DNA from: CAYOWQ01 sp964407695
GTDB taxonomy: Bacteria > Planctomycetota > Phycisphaerae > Phycisphaerales > SM1A02
Length of the DNA stretch: 64,000 bases
Assembly: GCA_964407695.1 (NCBI GenBank)
Contig: CAYOWQ010000001.1
Span: 496,001 to 560,000, forward strand
Direction: 5' to 3'
The position numbers were made by a program, and so were the translations under genes. Positions 9,004 to 17,142 of the stretch are shown here, piece by piece; position 1 is the first letter of the stretch; each line of letters starts with the position of its first letter. Under the pieces are notes generated by a model, which did no database searches, had not been told where the DNA came from, and worked only from the letters and a program-made list of their open reading frames with translations.

Positions 9004-10020
9004 TCACTCGGCCTCGGTCAGTTCAGTCCAGGGATCACCTTGGCGCGGATTCGACAGGAACGGTTCCAGCTCCTTGATTATTTCCATCGCCTTGGGACTC
9101 ATGGAGGAGGGCAACACGATCTGAACGATCGCATAGAAGTCGCCGCTGTTTCCCTTGGCGTCGGTGATCCCGCGCCCGCGAATTCGCAGCTTCTGGCCGC
9201 TCGATGTTCCCGGCGGAATCTTCACCTTCACCGAACCCTTGAGCAAGGGGACGGCGATGGTGGCGCCTTGTGCCGCTTCGACGATCGAAACCGGAAGGTT
9301 GATCAGGAGGTCAAGCCCGTCTCGGGTGAACCACGGATGCTCACCGACCTCAATTGTCAGGATGAGATCTCCTGCCGCTCCGCCCCTCGGTCCCGGCTGC
9401 CCTTTTCCACGAAGCCGAAGCTTCGCACCCGACATGATGCCGGCGGGAATCCGCACATCAAGCGTCTGTGCCTCACCGTCCGCCCGAAGCCGAAGCTGTT
9501 CGACGCCGCCCATGGCCGCCGTTGCGAACCCGATCTTGAGCGTGTGCTGAAGGTCGGTCCCCTTGGTCCCAGCCCCGCCTGGGGCTGATGACGCATGGCC
9601 GAAGATCTCATCCCCGGTCTGAAACTCCGGGTCGAAGGGGTTTCGTCGCATCCGGGGCCCGCGTCCCTTGCCGCCGCCCTTTCCAAACAGGCCTTCGAAG
9701 ATGTCCTGAAGGTCGTCGGGATTGATATTGACGTTCCATGTGCCCCCACCGGGACCGCCGGCGCTCGGTCCTGCCTGACCGGCACCGACGCCGGCCCCGA
9801 CCCCCGCGTGACCGAACTGGTCATACACCTGACGCTTTTGCGGGTCGCTCAGGACGTCGTAGGCCTCCTGAACCTCGGAAAACTTCGACGACGCGTCTGC
9901 GTCCTTGTTGATGTCAGGGTGATACTTGCGCGCCAGCCGACGATGGGCCTTGCGCAATTCGTCGGCCGAAGCGCTTCGGCTCACGCCAAGGACGTCGTAG
10001 TAGTCGCGGGGTCCTGCCAT
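9004..10020 (-). CDS. J-domain co-chaperone without zinc finger (CbpA/class B type)
   Basis: The protein has 338 residues. The J domain spans about 3-70 with RDYYDVLGVSRSAS and the HPD motif in KYHPDIN. A Gly-rich linker follows (AGVGAGVGAGQAG), then two C-terminal beta-domains with GAKLRLRGKGQPG and PGTSSGQKLRIRG. The CxxCxGxG repeats of classical DnaJ are absent, so this is a class B protein like CbpA. It would stimulate the ATPase of an Hsp70; an Hsp70 gene is at 20.4-22.3 kb but not linked. The start at 10020 is chosen by homology to the J domain; the frame is open for 24 codons upstream. It follows greA on the same strand. Confidence 0.9.
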   Translation of the reverse strand: MAGPRDYYDVLGVSRSASADELRKAHRRLARKYHPDINKDADASSKFSEVQEAYDVLSDPQKRQVYDQFGHAGVGAGVGAGQAGPSAGGPGGGTWNVNINPDDLQDIFEGLFGKGGGKGRGPRMRRNPFDPEFQTGDEIFGHASSAPGGAGTKGTDLQHTLKIGFATAAMGGVEQLRLRADGEAQTLDVRIPAGIMSGAKLRLRGKGQPGPRGGAAGDLILTIEVGEHPWFTRDGLDLLINLPVSIVEAAQGATIAVPLLKGSVKVKIPPGTSSGQKLRIRGRGITDAKGNSGDFYAIVQIVLPSSMSPKAMEIIKELEPFLSNPRQGDPWTELTEAE

Positions 10021-10066
10021 GCGCGGACGATTGTATCTGCAGTGTCTGAGGCAGCCGCGGATTCGA

Positions 10067-10534
10067 TCAGGCCATGATCTCAATAATTTCAAACCGCTTG
10101 ACGCCCCGCGGCAGGTCCACGCGCACCACTTCGCCCACCCGAGCCTTCAGGAGTGCCATCCCCATCGGGCTGGCCGCCGTCACCTCGATATAGTCGACCG
10201 AGAAGTTTCCGCTGGCCTCACCCACCAGTCGGTAGACATCTTCATCTTCAGAATCGACATCGCGAAGCTTGACGGTGGCGCCCACGAAGACCATGCCTTC
10301 CGGAAGCTCAGAGGATTCCACCACGTGGGAATTCGCCAGCTTGATCTCAAGCTCGCGGATCTTCGCCTCGTTGTGGCCCTGATCCTCGCGGGCGGCGTGA
10401 TACTCCGCATTCTCGCGCAAGTCGCCAAGCGCGCGGGCTTCGGCGATGCGCTGCGTAATCGCCTTCCGCTGCGAGATGCGGTGCGAGAGTTCATCCTCAA
10501 TCTTGGTCTTGTCGGCGGCAGTGATGAAATTCAT
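10067..10534 (-). CDS. greA: transcription elongation factor GreA
   Basis: GreA rescues backtracked RNA polymerase by stimulating transcript cleavage. The 155-residue protein has the N-terminal coiled coil with LGDLRENAEYHAAREDQ; its acidic tip residues (Asp and Glu in DLRENAEY) enter the polymerase channel. The C-terminal FKBP-like domain carries SPMGMALLKARVGEVVRV. The start is placed at the ATG at 10534 because GAAGGA lies 5 nt upstream. A GTG four codons earlier is in frame but lacks such a site. A hairpin lies between this gene and the upstream membrane-protein gene, so greA probably has its own promoter or is attenuated. Confidence 0.95.
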   Translation of the reverse strand: MNFITAADKTKIEDELSHRISQRKAITQRIAEARALGDLRENAEYHAAREDQGHNEAKIRELEIKLANSHVVESSELPEGMVFVGATVKLRDVDSEDEDVYRLVGEASGNFSVDYIEVTAASPMGMALLKARVGEVVRVDLPRGVKRFEIIEIMA

Positions 10535-10553
10535 AAGATCCTTCACGAAAGAA

Positions 10554-10577
10554 CGCCCCGCACATGTCGGCGGGGCG
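10554..10577 (-). terminator. GC-rich hairpin between membrane-protein gene and greA
   Basis: Perfect 8-bp arms (10554-10561 and 10570-10577) flank an 8-nt loop. On the minus strand a short pyrimidine tail TTCTTTC follows. It lies after the stop of the gene at 10619-11299 and 20 nt before the greA start. It may be an intrinsic terminator or an attenuator ahead of greA. The weak T-tract keeps confidence modest. Confidence 0.5.
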
Positions 10578-10618
10578 CTTCAAACCCTGATTTTGAAGAT
10601 CTTCGAAGAATATGCGTT

Positions 10619-11299
10619 CTACGCGGCCTTCGCCACCTCTGGGCCGCGACAAGTCCGGCCCGCCAGCAACCGGGACGCGATGAGGGCCAAAACCCCGGCA
10701 AGGGCCGCGGCCACGCTGTCGATCCAGAGCCCGTTCAGCAGTCGCCCATCATCGAGGCCCATCAGCCTCCAGAGTCGCAGGAGCGGGCTGAACCGCCCGA
10801 CCCATTGAGGCAGTACCCCCGGCGAGAAGGCAGCGACCGCGGGGCCCATCGCGGCAAACCCGAGGCACAGGGCCATCGCCGCCACACGGCCCGATGCGGA
10901 CAGGCCGATGCCGAGCGCAACGATTCCGCCCACGAGCACCGTTGAAGCGCTCAGATGGGTTGAAATCGCCAGAACGCGAATCGGCGGCCAACCCGTGATG
11001 AGCCGAAGAGGCCACACCACCACATGGGTCAACGAGACCAGCACCAGGAGGTCGAGAATCACCACGACGGCCGGCGGACCGGACCATCGTCCGCTCAAGC
11101 GCATCATGGGCCAGGCTACCAACACGCCGAGACCGACGTGGACCACCATCCATCTCACTGCCGGGGAGTAACTTGCTGCCGTGGGCAACACCTGCGGTGT
11201 CACACCCACCGTGAGGAGCCATCCCGTCAGCAGCCAGACAGCGCCCGCGAGCAGCAATCCTCGCGGCAGGTGAAGGTCCTCATGGCTCGATTCCGGCAT
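10619..11299 (-). CDS. hypothetical multi-pass membrane protein
   Basis: The 226 residues contain about six hydrophobic stretches, for example near 14-32 (LLLAGAVWLLTGWLLTVG), 50-66, 77-95, 110-132 and 195-212. No catalytic motif is recognised. The gene lies 35 bp downstream of ftsQ on the same strand, where ftsA and ftsZ would follow in a classical division cluster. Whether it has any role in division is unknown. A hairpin separates it from greA downstream. Confidence 0.65.
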   Translation of the reverse strand: MPESSHEDLHLPRGLLLAGAVWLLTGWLLTVGVTPQVLPTAASYSPAVRWMVVHVGLGVLVAWPMMRLSGRWSGPPAVVVILDLLVLVSLTHVVVWPLRLITGWPPIRVLAISTHLSASTVLVGGIVALGIGLSASGRVAAMALCLGFAAMGPAVAAFSPGVLPQWVGRFSPLLRLWRLMGLDDGRLLNGLWIDSVAAALAGVLALIASRLLAGRTCRGPEVAKAA

Positions 11300-11334
11300 G
11301 TCGAAGGATACACCGGGTCCGGCCCCGGCAAGGG

Positions 11335-12216
11335 TCAGCCGGCGGGCACGTAGTCTCCACTGAGATCGAACGCGGAGTAACCGTGGTCGATGTGCCCGGT
11401 CGTTTCAAAATGATGCTGCAGATACTTGATCTTCTGGGCCGCAGGAACCTCTCGCGCCCCTTCGCGGCCGGGAGCAGCGCCCCACCGGATCCGACAGCCT
11501 CGATTTGAAACGATGACAAGAATGCCCGCGTTGGAGTAATCGCCAAGGTCGATCGCCGCGATCTGGCCCAGCCAGGGCAGGTCTGACAGTCGAGAGATCA
11601 AGGCCATTCCCGCTTCGAGATCCGTTCCGCCCCACGCCTCTCCGGGAGAAGCGGGTCTGGAACGCTGCGGGCGGACCATCACCATGAACTGCGGCATGGA
11701 CCCTGCCGGAGCTGTTCTCGGCAGGAGCCTGCCGAATGAGTCGATCAGGTGGTCACCCGCCTCATCGCGTACGAGGGCAAACGGCGTCACGGCGACGGCA
11801 TCGATTTCGATCCGGTCACGCCGAGGTCGAACGACCTGGGAGACCGATTCAAACCAGCCCGAATGCTCAAGGTCTGACTTGATCGCCAGCAGGTCGTTGC
11901 GATCCATCGCCTGCATTCCGACATTCCTGGCAACGCGCAGTCGAAGGGCATCGAGGTCGGCTCCCTTGAGCCACGCCGGCAGATTGTGAAACACGATTTC
12001 GATCGGCTCGGTGGTGGTGGCCGCGGAGGCCCGCGACTCCAGCTTGGGCACTCCCCACATCCAGGCTCCGCCAATGCCCGCCAGGACCATCAACCAGAGC
12101 AGGGCGATTGTCGATCGCCCCGCGATGAACCGAATCGCCTCCCATCGCTGGGTGGTCTTGCGGGAATTGGAACTGCGCCTCTTGGCCATGGGAAACCCGT
12201 CGTGGATTTTCTCCAT
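11335..12216 (-). CDS. ftsQ: FtsQ/DivIB-like cell division protein
   Basis: The protein has about 293 residues with the FtsQ layout. A short basic cytoplasmic N-terminus (MAKRRSSNSRK) precedes one membrane segment (TIALLWLMVLAGIGGAWMW). A POTRA-like region follows (about 65-140), then the beta-domain with PFALVRDEAGDHLIDSFGRLLP. It should connect early and late divisome proteins in the periplasm. Position supports the call: it follows murC, murB and ddl on the same strand, the usual dcw order. The start is uncertain: ATG at 12216, ATG at 12189 and GTG at 12222 all lack a clear ribosome site. No ftsA or ftsZ follows. Confidence 0.8.
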   Translation of the reverse strand: MEKIHDGFPMAKRRSSNSRKTTQRWEAIRFIAGRSTIALLWLMVLAGIGGAWMWGVPKLESRASAATTTEPIEIVFHNLPAWLKGADLDALRLRVARNVGMQAMDRNDLLAIKSDLEHSGWFESVSQVVRPRRDRIEIDAVAVTPFALVRDEAGDHLIDSFGRLLPRTAPAGSMPQFMVMVRPQRSRPASPGEAWGGTDLEAGMALISRLSDLPWLGQIAAIDLGDYSNAGILVIVSNRGCRIRWGAAPGREGAREVPAAQKIKYLQHHFETTGHIDHGYSAFDLSGDYVPAG

Positions 12217-12251
12217 CGGCACGGATGCCGGTTTGAGTGCAAAGTCCGGGC

Positions 12252-13214
12252 CTATCGTCGGTTGGAGGACAGGGCTGGGGGGCTGAACGTGGGCCGGACC
12301 ACGGCAGCGCCGCGCTTCAACGCCGTTTCCACCAGATCCGCACAGAGATCAGCCATCGGAAAGCCCGCCGCCTTCGCGGCCAACGGGACCAGCGAGTGCG
12401 TGGTAAATCCGGGAAGGGTATTGATCTCGAGAAACCAAGCGCCTTTCTCATCCACGATGAAATCCACCCGGGCCACATCGCGGCAGCCCAGCAGGCTGAA
12501 GGCGCGCATGGCGGCATCGACGCATTGTTCGGCGATTCCCTCGGGCAGCGCGGGGTTGACCACGTACTTCGTATCGTCGCGAATGTACTTGGCCTGGTAG
12601 TCGTAGTACTCCACGGCGGGAACGATCTCGATCAACGGCAGCGGCCGGCCGAACAGGATCCCCGCGGTGATCTCCCGACCCTGAATGTATTGCTCAACCA
12701 TCAGCCGCGGCCGGCGCGGATGAAGCGCTGCCCGGGCGGCGACAATCTCGTCGGACGTCCGACAGATCCTCAGGTCCACGCTCGACCCGTCATCCACGGG
12801 CTTGATCACCACCGGCGGATCGATATCACATGGATCATCCGGGCGGATTTCGCGCGAACGCGGCGATTGAATCCGCTCGCAGGCGATCAGCGACTTCGTG
12901 GCGATCTTGTCCATCGCCAGAAACGCCGCCTTCGGCCGCGAGCCCACGTAGGGAACGTGAAGTTCTTCGAGCACCTGCTGCAGCGGCCCGCCCTCGCCCC
13001 AATGCCCATGCAGCACGGGAAACACCACTTCGGTCTCGGGGGCCAGCATCGACTGCAACTGCCCGGCGGTGGGGGCGTCAATGATCAGCTCCTGCACCGT
13101 GAACCGCCCGCACGACCGCAGGGCCAGCGCCACCTCCCGGCCCGACATCAGCGACACTTCACGTTCGGCATCCGGTCCGCCCATCAGGACGGCGACATTG
13201 GGGGGAGCAGTCAT
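12252..13214 (-). CDS. ddl: D-alanine--D-alanine ligase
   Basis: Ddl joins two D-alanines for the peptidoglycan pentapeptide using ATP. The 320 residues begin MTAPPNVAVLMGGPDAEREVSLMSG, which carries the N-terminal Glu of the active site (EREVS). The ATP-grasp body includes VVIKPVDDGSS and the ending RVDFIVDEKGAWFLEINTLPGFT, with the metal-binding Glu-x-Asn. The start at 13214 is set by homology; the frame is open for 51 codons upstream. It lies between murB and ftsQ in a peptidoglycan operon. Confidence 0.95.
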   Translation of the reverse strand: MTAPPNVAVLMGGPDAEREVSLMSGREVALALRSCGRFTVQELIIDAPTAGQLQSMLAPETEVVFPVLHGHWGEGGPLQQVLEELHVPYVGSRPKAAFLAMDKIATKSLIACERIQSPRSREIRPDDPCDIDPPVVIKPVDDGSSVDLRICRTSDEIVAARAALHPRRPRLMVEQYIQGREITAGILFGRPLPLIEIVPAVEYYDYQAKYIRDDTKYVVNPALPEGIAEQCVDAAMRAFSLLGCRDVARVDFIVDEKGAWFLEINTLPGFTTHSLVPLAAKAAGFPMADLCADLVETALKRGAAVVRPTFSPPALSSNRR

Positions 13215-13278
13215 GCAGGTTTCCAGCGCACAGGACACGATTCCATCGAACGAACACAATTCCTCGGAGGCATCCGTC

Positions 13279-14244
13279 CTATCGGTCTTCTCCGCGCTTC
13301 CAGATTGCGATTTCCGGTTCAAGCTCAAGCCCGTGCTGTTCAAACACCCGCACTTTGATGAAGTCAATCAAGGCCAGCACATCCCGCGTGCTCGTTCCCG
13401 GTGCGGTGGTGATGAAGTTTCCGTGCCGCCGGCTGACGGTCGCCCCGCCCACGCTCGCGCCTTTCAACCCAGCCTCGTCGATCAGCTTCCCCGCGCTCAC
13501 CCGCTTCTCGGTCTCGGGGTCGATCGGGTTTTTGAACACGCAGCCCGCCGAATGGTCCGCCAGCGGCTGTGTCGACTTCTTGTAGGCGAAAATCTCCTTC
13601 ACCCGGTCGCGCAGGGCGATCGGGTCGGTCTCCACCAGCGAGAACGCCGACCACAGGATCACCGGGTCGGGAATGTTCGTGTGGCGATAGCTGAACTTCA
13701 GCTCACTCTTCGGATAGACCACCACCTCGCCGGAACGCGTCAGGCAGCCCACCGAATGCACCGCATCGCCGATCGCCCCATACGCCCCGCCCGCGTTCAT
13801 GCGAATCGCCCCGCCCACCGACGCCGGAATGCCCGCCATCGGCGAAAGCCCCTCCAGCCCGCGTCGAGTGGTGTCCATCAGCACCTTGGCCAGGTCGGCC
13901 CCGGCAAACGCCCGCACCGCATCCACCGCCCCCTTGGCGTTGTACTTCACCTCCATGAAGCACTCGGCATCCAGCTTCACCACCACGCCGTCCACCCCCT
14001 CATCGGCCACCAGCAGGTTCGCCCCGCTTCCCAGCACGCGAATCGGCGTGCCCGAGCGATAGCACCGCTTCACCAGGGTTGCCAACGCCTCCACGCTTCG
14101 CGGCCGAACCAGGGCATCCGCCCGCCCGCCGATCCCGAACCACGTCATCGGCCCCATCGGCGCATCAAACGTGCACTCCACGTCGAGATCGCCAAACAGG
14201 GTGGACATGCCCGCCGAGGAATGCCCCTGCTCCGCAGACATCAT
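13279..14244 (-). CDS. murB: UDP-N-acetylenolpyruvoylglucosamine reductase MurB
   Basis: MurB reduces UDP-GlcNAc-enolpyruvate to UDP-MurNAc with NADPH and FAD. The 321-residue protein has the FAD-binding segments TWFGIGGRADALV, VLGSGANLLVADEG and GLSPMAGIPASVGGAIRMNAG. It also has AGCVFKNP, consistent with the proton-donor Ser/Cys position of type II MurB, and a C-terminal Glu. ATGATG at 14244 overlaps the murC stop (ATGA), so the pair is translationally coupled. Confidence 0.95.
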   Translation of the reverse strand: MMSAEQGHSSAGMSTLFGDLDVECTFDAPMGPMTWFGIGGRADALVRPRSVEALATLVKRCYRSGTPIRVLGSGANLLVADEGVDGVVVKLDAECFMEVKYNAKGAVDAVRAFAGADLAKVLMDTTRRGLEGLSPMAGIPASVGGAIRMNAGGAYGAIGDAVHSVGCLTRSGEVVVYPKSELKFSYRHTNIPDPVILWSAFSLVETDPIALRDRVKEIFAYKKSTQPLADHSAGCVFKNPIDPETEKRVSAGKLIDEAGLKGASVGGATVSRRHGNFITTAPGTSTRDVLALIDFIKVRVFEQHGLELEPEIAIWKRGEDR

Positions 14245-15788
14245 GCCGACTTCACCTTCCTCGCACCGGCTTCGCCGCATGCATCCTTGCCTCGTTCCAG
14301 AAACGCCGCCGCCACCTTCCACACCGGCCCCGCCCCCATGATCACCACCAAGTCGCCATCGCGGGCCATGATCTCCAGCTGCTCCACGATCGCCTCAAAA
14401 GGATAGAGATGCATCGCGGTGATCCCGCGCTGCCGCAACCGATCGACGAGATCCGCCGCCGACACCTTGGTCTTCTCCACCTCGCTGTCGCGCACGAAGT
14501 AGATGTGCGGCACGATCACCACATCCGCCACCGCGAAGCTCTGGGCGAACTGCTCCAGGAGAAACCGCGTGCGGCTGTGCTGGTGCGGCTGAAAGACGCA
14601 GATCAGGCGCTTGGGCTTCTCGGATGCCTTCAACGCCCGCAGCGTGCGGTCACACTCGGTCGGGTGGTGGCCATAGTCGTCATAGACGACAACGCTTCCG
14701 CCCCCGCCGGCGGCCGAAAGCTTCCGCTCGCCCAGGCGCTGCATGCGTCGATCCAGCCCGGCGAACGTGCCCAGCGCAGCGCTGATCGCCTCCCATTCCG
14801 CCCCCAGCCAGTGGGCCAGAATCGCCGCCGCAGCCGAGTTGAGCGCCATGTGCTCGCCCGCCATGTGCATCGTCCACTGCGCCAGCCAGTGCCCCTCCTG
14901 CAGAATGCCCACGCGATTCGCCGCCGTATCACAGAACACCTGGTAGTCCGCGCTGGGGTTGAAGCCGAACGTCTCCACCGCGCATTCGAGGCCCGCCGTC
15001 ACCTCGCGGCGATGCGCCCCATCAAACGCAATCAACAGCCGCCCGCCATCCTTCTCGGCGGGTATCAACGCGGCGAACCCGGCAAACGCCTTCACGATCT
15101 CATCGAGCGACCCATAGATATCGAGGTGATCCTCCTCGATGTTGTTGATGAGGCCGATCTGCGGGTGATGATGATGAAACGAGCGGTTGAACTCGCACGC
15201 CTCGCACAGCAGCACGCCCGCCTTGCCCTCCATCGGCCCCGCCGGAATCCGCTCTGCCCCCGTGCGCGAGCCGCCGCCGATCTGCGGGCACACCGCCCCA
15301 ACAATGAACGACGGGTCCAGCCCGCACTCGATCAACACGTGGGCCAGCATGGCCGTGGTGGTGCTCTTGCCGTGCGTTCCCGCGAGGCTCACGGCGGTCC
15401 GCCCCAGCTGCGCCAGTCCCAGCGCCTCCGCATAGGTGATCACCTCAATCCCCCGCGCCTGTGCCGCCAACACCTCGGCATGATCGGGCCGGATCGCCGC
15501 CGACGCGATGACCAGGCTCACGCCCGGGGGAATCCCCTCGCCGGTCTGCTCCAGCCGCACGTCGATCCCTTCCGCCACCAGCCGATCGGTCTCGCCGGAG
15601 GCGGTCATGTCCGACCCCGACACGATCGCCCCGCGCGAGCGCATCATCCGCGCCAGGCCGCACATGCCGCAGCCGCCGATGCCGAGGAAGTCGATTCTCT
15701 TCCCGCGGAAGTCGGGCAGCTTCAATGAACGGGCGGGGGTTCTTGCGGGGGCTTTTCCGGGGGTCACGGCAGGGCTCAACGGGTTCAT
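14241..15788 (-). CDS. murC: UDP-N-acetylmuramate--L-alanine ligase MurC
   Basis: MurC adds L-alanine to UDP-MurNAc with ATP. The protein has about 515 residues. The N-terminal Rossmann region has IDFLGIGGCGMCGLARMM, the ATP loop is GTHGKSTTTAML, and NNIEEDHLDIYG and the C-terminal VYDDYGHHPTE and FQPHQHSRTR segments are all present. The start is taken at ATG 15788; about 45 residues precede the nucleotide fold, more than in most MurC proteins, so the true start may be further in. An 8-bp repeat array begins 34 bp upstream. It is the first gene of the murC-murB-ddl-ftsQ run. Confidence 0.95.
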   Translation of the reverse strand: MNPLSPAVTPGKAPARTPARSLKLPDFRGKRIDFLGIGGCGMCGLARMMRSRGAIVSGSDMTASGETDRLVAEGIDVRLEQTGEGIPPGVSLVIASAAIRPDHAEVLAAQARGIEVITYAEALGLAQLGRTAVSLAGTHGKSTTTAMLAHVLIECGLDPSFIVGAVCPQIGGGSRTGAERIPAGPMEGKAGVLLCEACEFNRSFHHHHPQIGLINNIEEDHLDIYGSLDEIVKAFAGFAALIPAEKDGGRLLIAFDGAHRREVTAGLECAVETFGFNPSADYQVFCDTAANRVGILQEGHWLAQWTMHMAGEHMALNSAAAAILAHWLGAEWEAISAALGTFAGLDRRMQRLGERKLSAAGGGGSVVVYDDYGHHPTECDRTLRALKASEKPKRLICVFQPHQHSRTRFLLEQFAQSFAVADVVIVPHIYFVRDSEVEKTKVSAADLVDRLRQRGITAMHLYPFEAIVEQLEIMARDGDLVVIMGAGPVWKVAAAFLERGKDACGEAGARKVKSA

Positions 15789-15822
15789 CCATAGTGTATC
15801 GGCCGCCGGTGTGGCGACGCTG

Positions 15823-15878
15823 CCGAAACGTCCAAACGTCGAAACGTCCAAACGTCCAAACGTCCAAACGTCCAAACA
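15823..15878. repeat. 8-bp tandem repeat array 1, upstream of murC
   Basis: Seven near-identical octamers are present, read on the plus strand as caaacgtc or gaaacgtc with one or two changes. The array starts 34 bp upstream of the murC start codon. The period of eight is not a multiple of three, so unit loss or gain would alter leader spacing, not a protein. Two further arrays of the same period lie at 17827-17866 and 18013-18076. Confidence 0.9.
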
Positions 15879-15880
15879 TC

Positions 15881-15906
15881 GTCATTCCCGCGCATGCGGG
15901 AATCCA
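15881..15906. repeat. dRS3-like palindromic repeat
   Basis: A perfect palindrome at 15884-15903 fits the pattern ATTCCC-N8-GGGAAT, with an inner GCGCATGC that is itself palindromic. It is flanked by GTC and CC. The same pattern defines the neisserial dRS3 repeat, and similar sequences are scattered through many bacterial genomes. It abuts the 8-bp array upstream of murC. Confidence 0.75.
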
Positions 15907-15969
15907 GTCCGTAGGACCGCCTGTCTGCGCTGTGTAGGGTCCCGCATCGCGGACCGTGCTCTCCTCGCC

Positions 15970-16689
15970 TCACCCCGCGCTGCCGCACTCCGGGCACACG
16001 CTTCCCGCGCCCCCGGAAGCATTCCCCCGCAGGTCGTAGCCGCACTTCTCGCAGCGCCCGCGCTGCCGTCGCACCATTCGCCTGATCGCGCCGGGCGTGA
16101 ACCAAAGCAGCCAGAAGATCACGCCGTAGATTCCGGTGTCTGCAAGAAAGCCTGCAGGGATGATTCGAACCGGAAGAGTGCGAAACGGCAGCGGCTCGAC
16201 ACTTCCATCGTCAAGAACCTCAATTCCGGAGATCGCGGCAAACCTCTGCGAGGGAACGCGAACACCTGCCGAGTCGTAAATCTCGCGCCCGATCTCGGCA
16301 ACCATGCTGCGAAAGGGTACCCCGTGCCCGTGTTCGATGAACCACGGTGAGCAAGGGCTGGCGACGACCTCCGGGGACGGCGGGACGTGAAACCGGCTCC
16401 ACGCGGGAATTCGCACTGTTCCGGCGTCGACATGAGCCCAGATTCCATTGTCGGGTACTGCACTGACTCGCGTGAACCCGACACCGCGCGAAACCGAGAC
16501 CAACCACGCTCGCTCCGCAGTTCCCATGCGTTCCGTCGTGCCGTCGTATGCAAAGGCGCCAAAGATCGCACACATCCACGCCGCTGCCCACGTCGCAATC
16601 GCGCCGAGCAGACCAAACACCACCATGTGCTTCAGCGCCCGCCGCATGGGGTCATGGTACATGGTGCGGCCCGCGGGCTCCGCATCCAT
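15970..16689 (-). CDS. membrane protein with C-terminal zinc ribbon (CxxCGYDLRG...CPECG)
   Basis: The protein has about 239 residues. A membrane segment lies near 17-40 (VVFGLLGAIATWAAAWMCAIFGAF), a soluble domain of unknown fold follows, and a second hydrophobic segment is near 190-205 (IYGVIFWLLWFTPG). The basic stretch RRMVRRQRGR leads into a four-Cys ribbon, CEKCGYDLRG and CPECG. This tail is common on otherwise unrelated proteins of Planctomycetota. The start is placed at 16689 because GGAAGG lies 6 nt upstream. The function is unknown. Confidence 0.7.
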   Translation of the reverse strand: MDAEPAGRTMYHDPMRRALKHMVVFGLLGAIATWAAAWMCAIFGAFAYDGTTERMGTAERAWLVSVSRGVGFTRVSAVPDNGIWAHVDAGTVRIPAWSRFHVPPSPEVVASPCSPWFIEHGHGVPFRSMVAEIGREIYDSAGVRVPSQRFAAISGIEVLDDGSVEPLPFRTLPVRIIPAGFLADTGIYGVIFWLLWFTPGAIRRMVRRQRGRCEKCGYDLRGNASGGAGSVCPECGSAG

Positions 16690-16744
16690 CTGATCCCTTC
16701 CCATCCATCTGGTCTCTCCGCGCGGGAATCGCACGCAGGTGTGC

Positions 16745-16768
16745 CACGGCCGGTCTTGCCCGGCCGTG
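16745..16768. repeat. REP-like inverted repeat
   Basis: Perfect 9-bp arms (16745-16753 and 16760-16768) flank a 6-nt loop. On the minus strand the hairpin is followed by GTGGCAC, the same heptamer that begins the REP sequences bounding the transposase unit inside valS. Membership in that REP family is an inference from this shared end. Confidence 0.55.
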
Positions 16769-16869
16769 AGGATGCGCGGCAAGGTCTGTGCATCGGGGTT
16801 GCGGGGGACGCGGGGGTTGCTCCCGGGGGATGCGGCGGTTATCCGGACAGTGGCGGCCCTGTGCGGCGG

Positions 16870-16990
16870 GCCTCCGCAGGAGTTGAGGAGGCCTCCGCAG
16901 GAGTTGGGGAGGCCTCCGCAGGAGTTGGGGAGGCCTCCGCAGGAGTTGGGGAGGCCGCCGCAGGAGCTGAGGAAGCGTCCGCAGGAGCGC
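16870..16990. repeat. 21-bp tandem repeat array, 5.7 copies
   Basis: Copies begin at 16870, 16891, 16912, 16933, 16954 and 16975 (partial). Copies 2 to 4 are identical; the last two have drifted. Each contains CTCC-GCA-GGAG, a small inverted repeat. The 21-bp period keeps frame, but no gene is supported here. The array lies upstream of the fibronectin-like protein gene. Confidence 0.95.
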
Positions 16991-17142
16991 TGCGCCCGTG
17001 GTTCGCCCGCGCCTGCAGAAGAATATTTTCGAATTTTCCGTTCGCATCACTTAAGCCGCGCTGGCCAGGAACCGACGTAAGGAGTGCCGGCGCTGGGGCA
17101 GTGGTGCCTTGGTCGGCGAGAGAATCAACCGGAGTATGCACC

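Larger units (their letters stand above)
16690..17142. other. 453-bp intergenic stretch, repeat-rich, no gene seen
   Basis: The region contains a 9-bp-arm hairpin (16745-16768), a 21-bp tandem array (16870-16990), an AT-rich patch (17021-17055) that may hold a promoter for the following gene, and a GGAG ribosome site at 17131. A reading frame is open across it in the frame of the next gene. The translated repeat is low-complexity Ala/Gly/Glu and the true start is downstream, so I do not call a gene here. Confidence 0.7.

Noticed and set aside
15785..15885. Coding extension of MurC through the octamer array (WTFGRLDV-type peptide)
   Set aside because: The repeat-encoded peptide lies upstream of the usual MurC start and would vary frame with unit number; it is better seen as intergenic repeat.
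16387..17142. Long N-terminal extension of the fibronectin-like protein
   Set aside because: It overlaps the oppositely oriented zinc-ribbon gene and the 21-bp array; a good ribosome site precedes the ATG at 17143.
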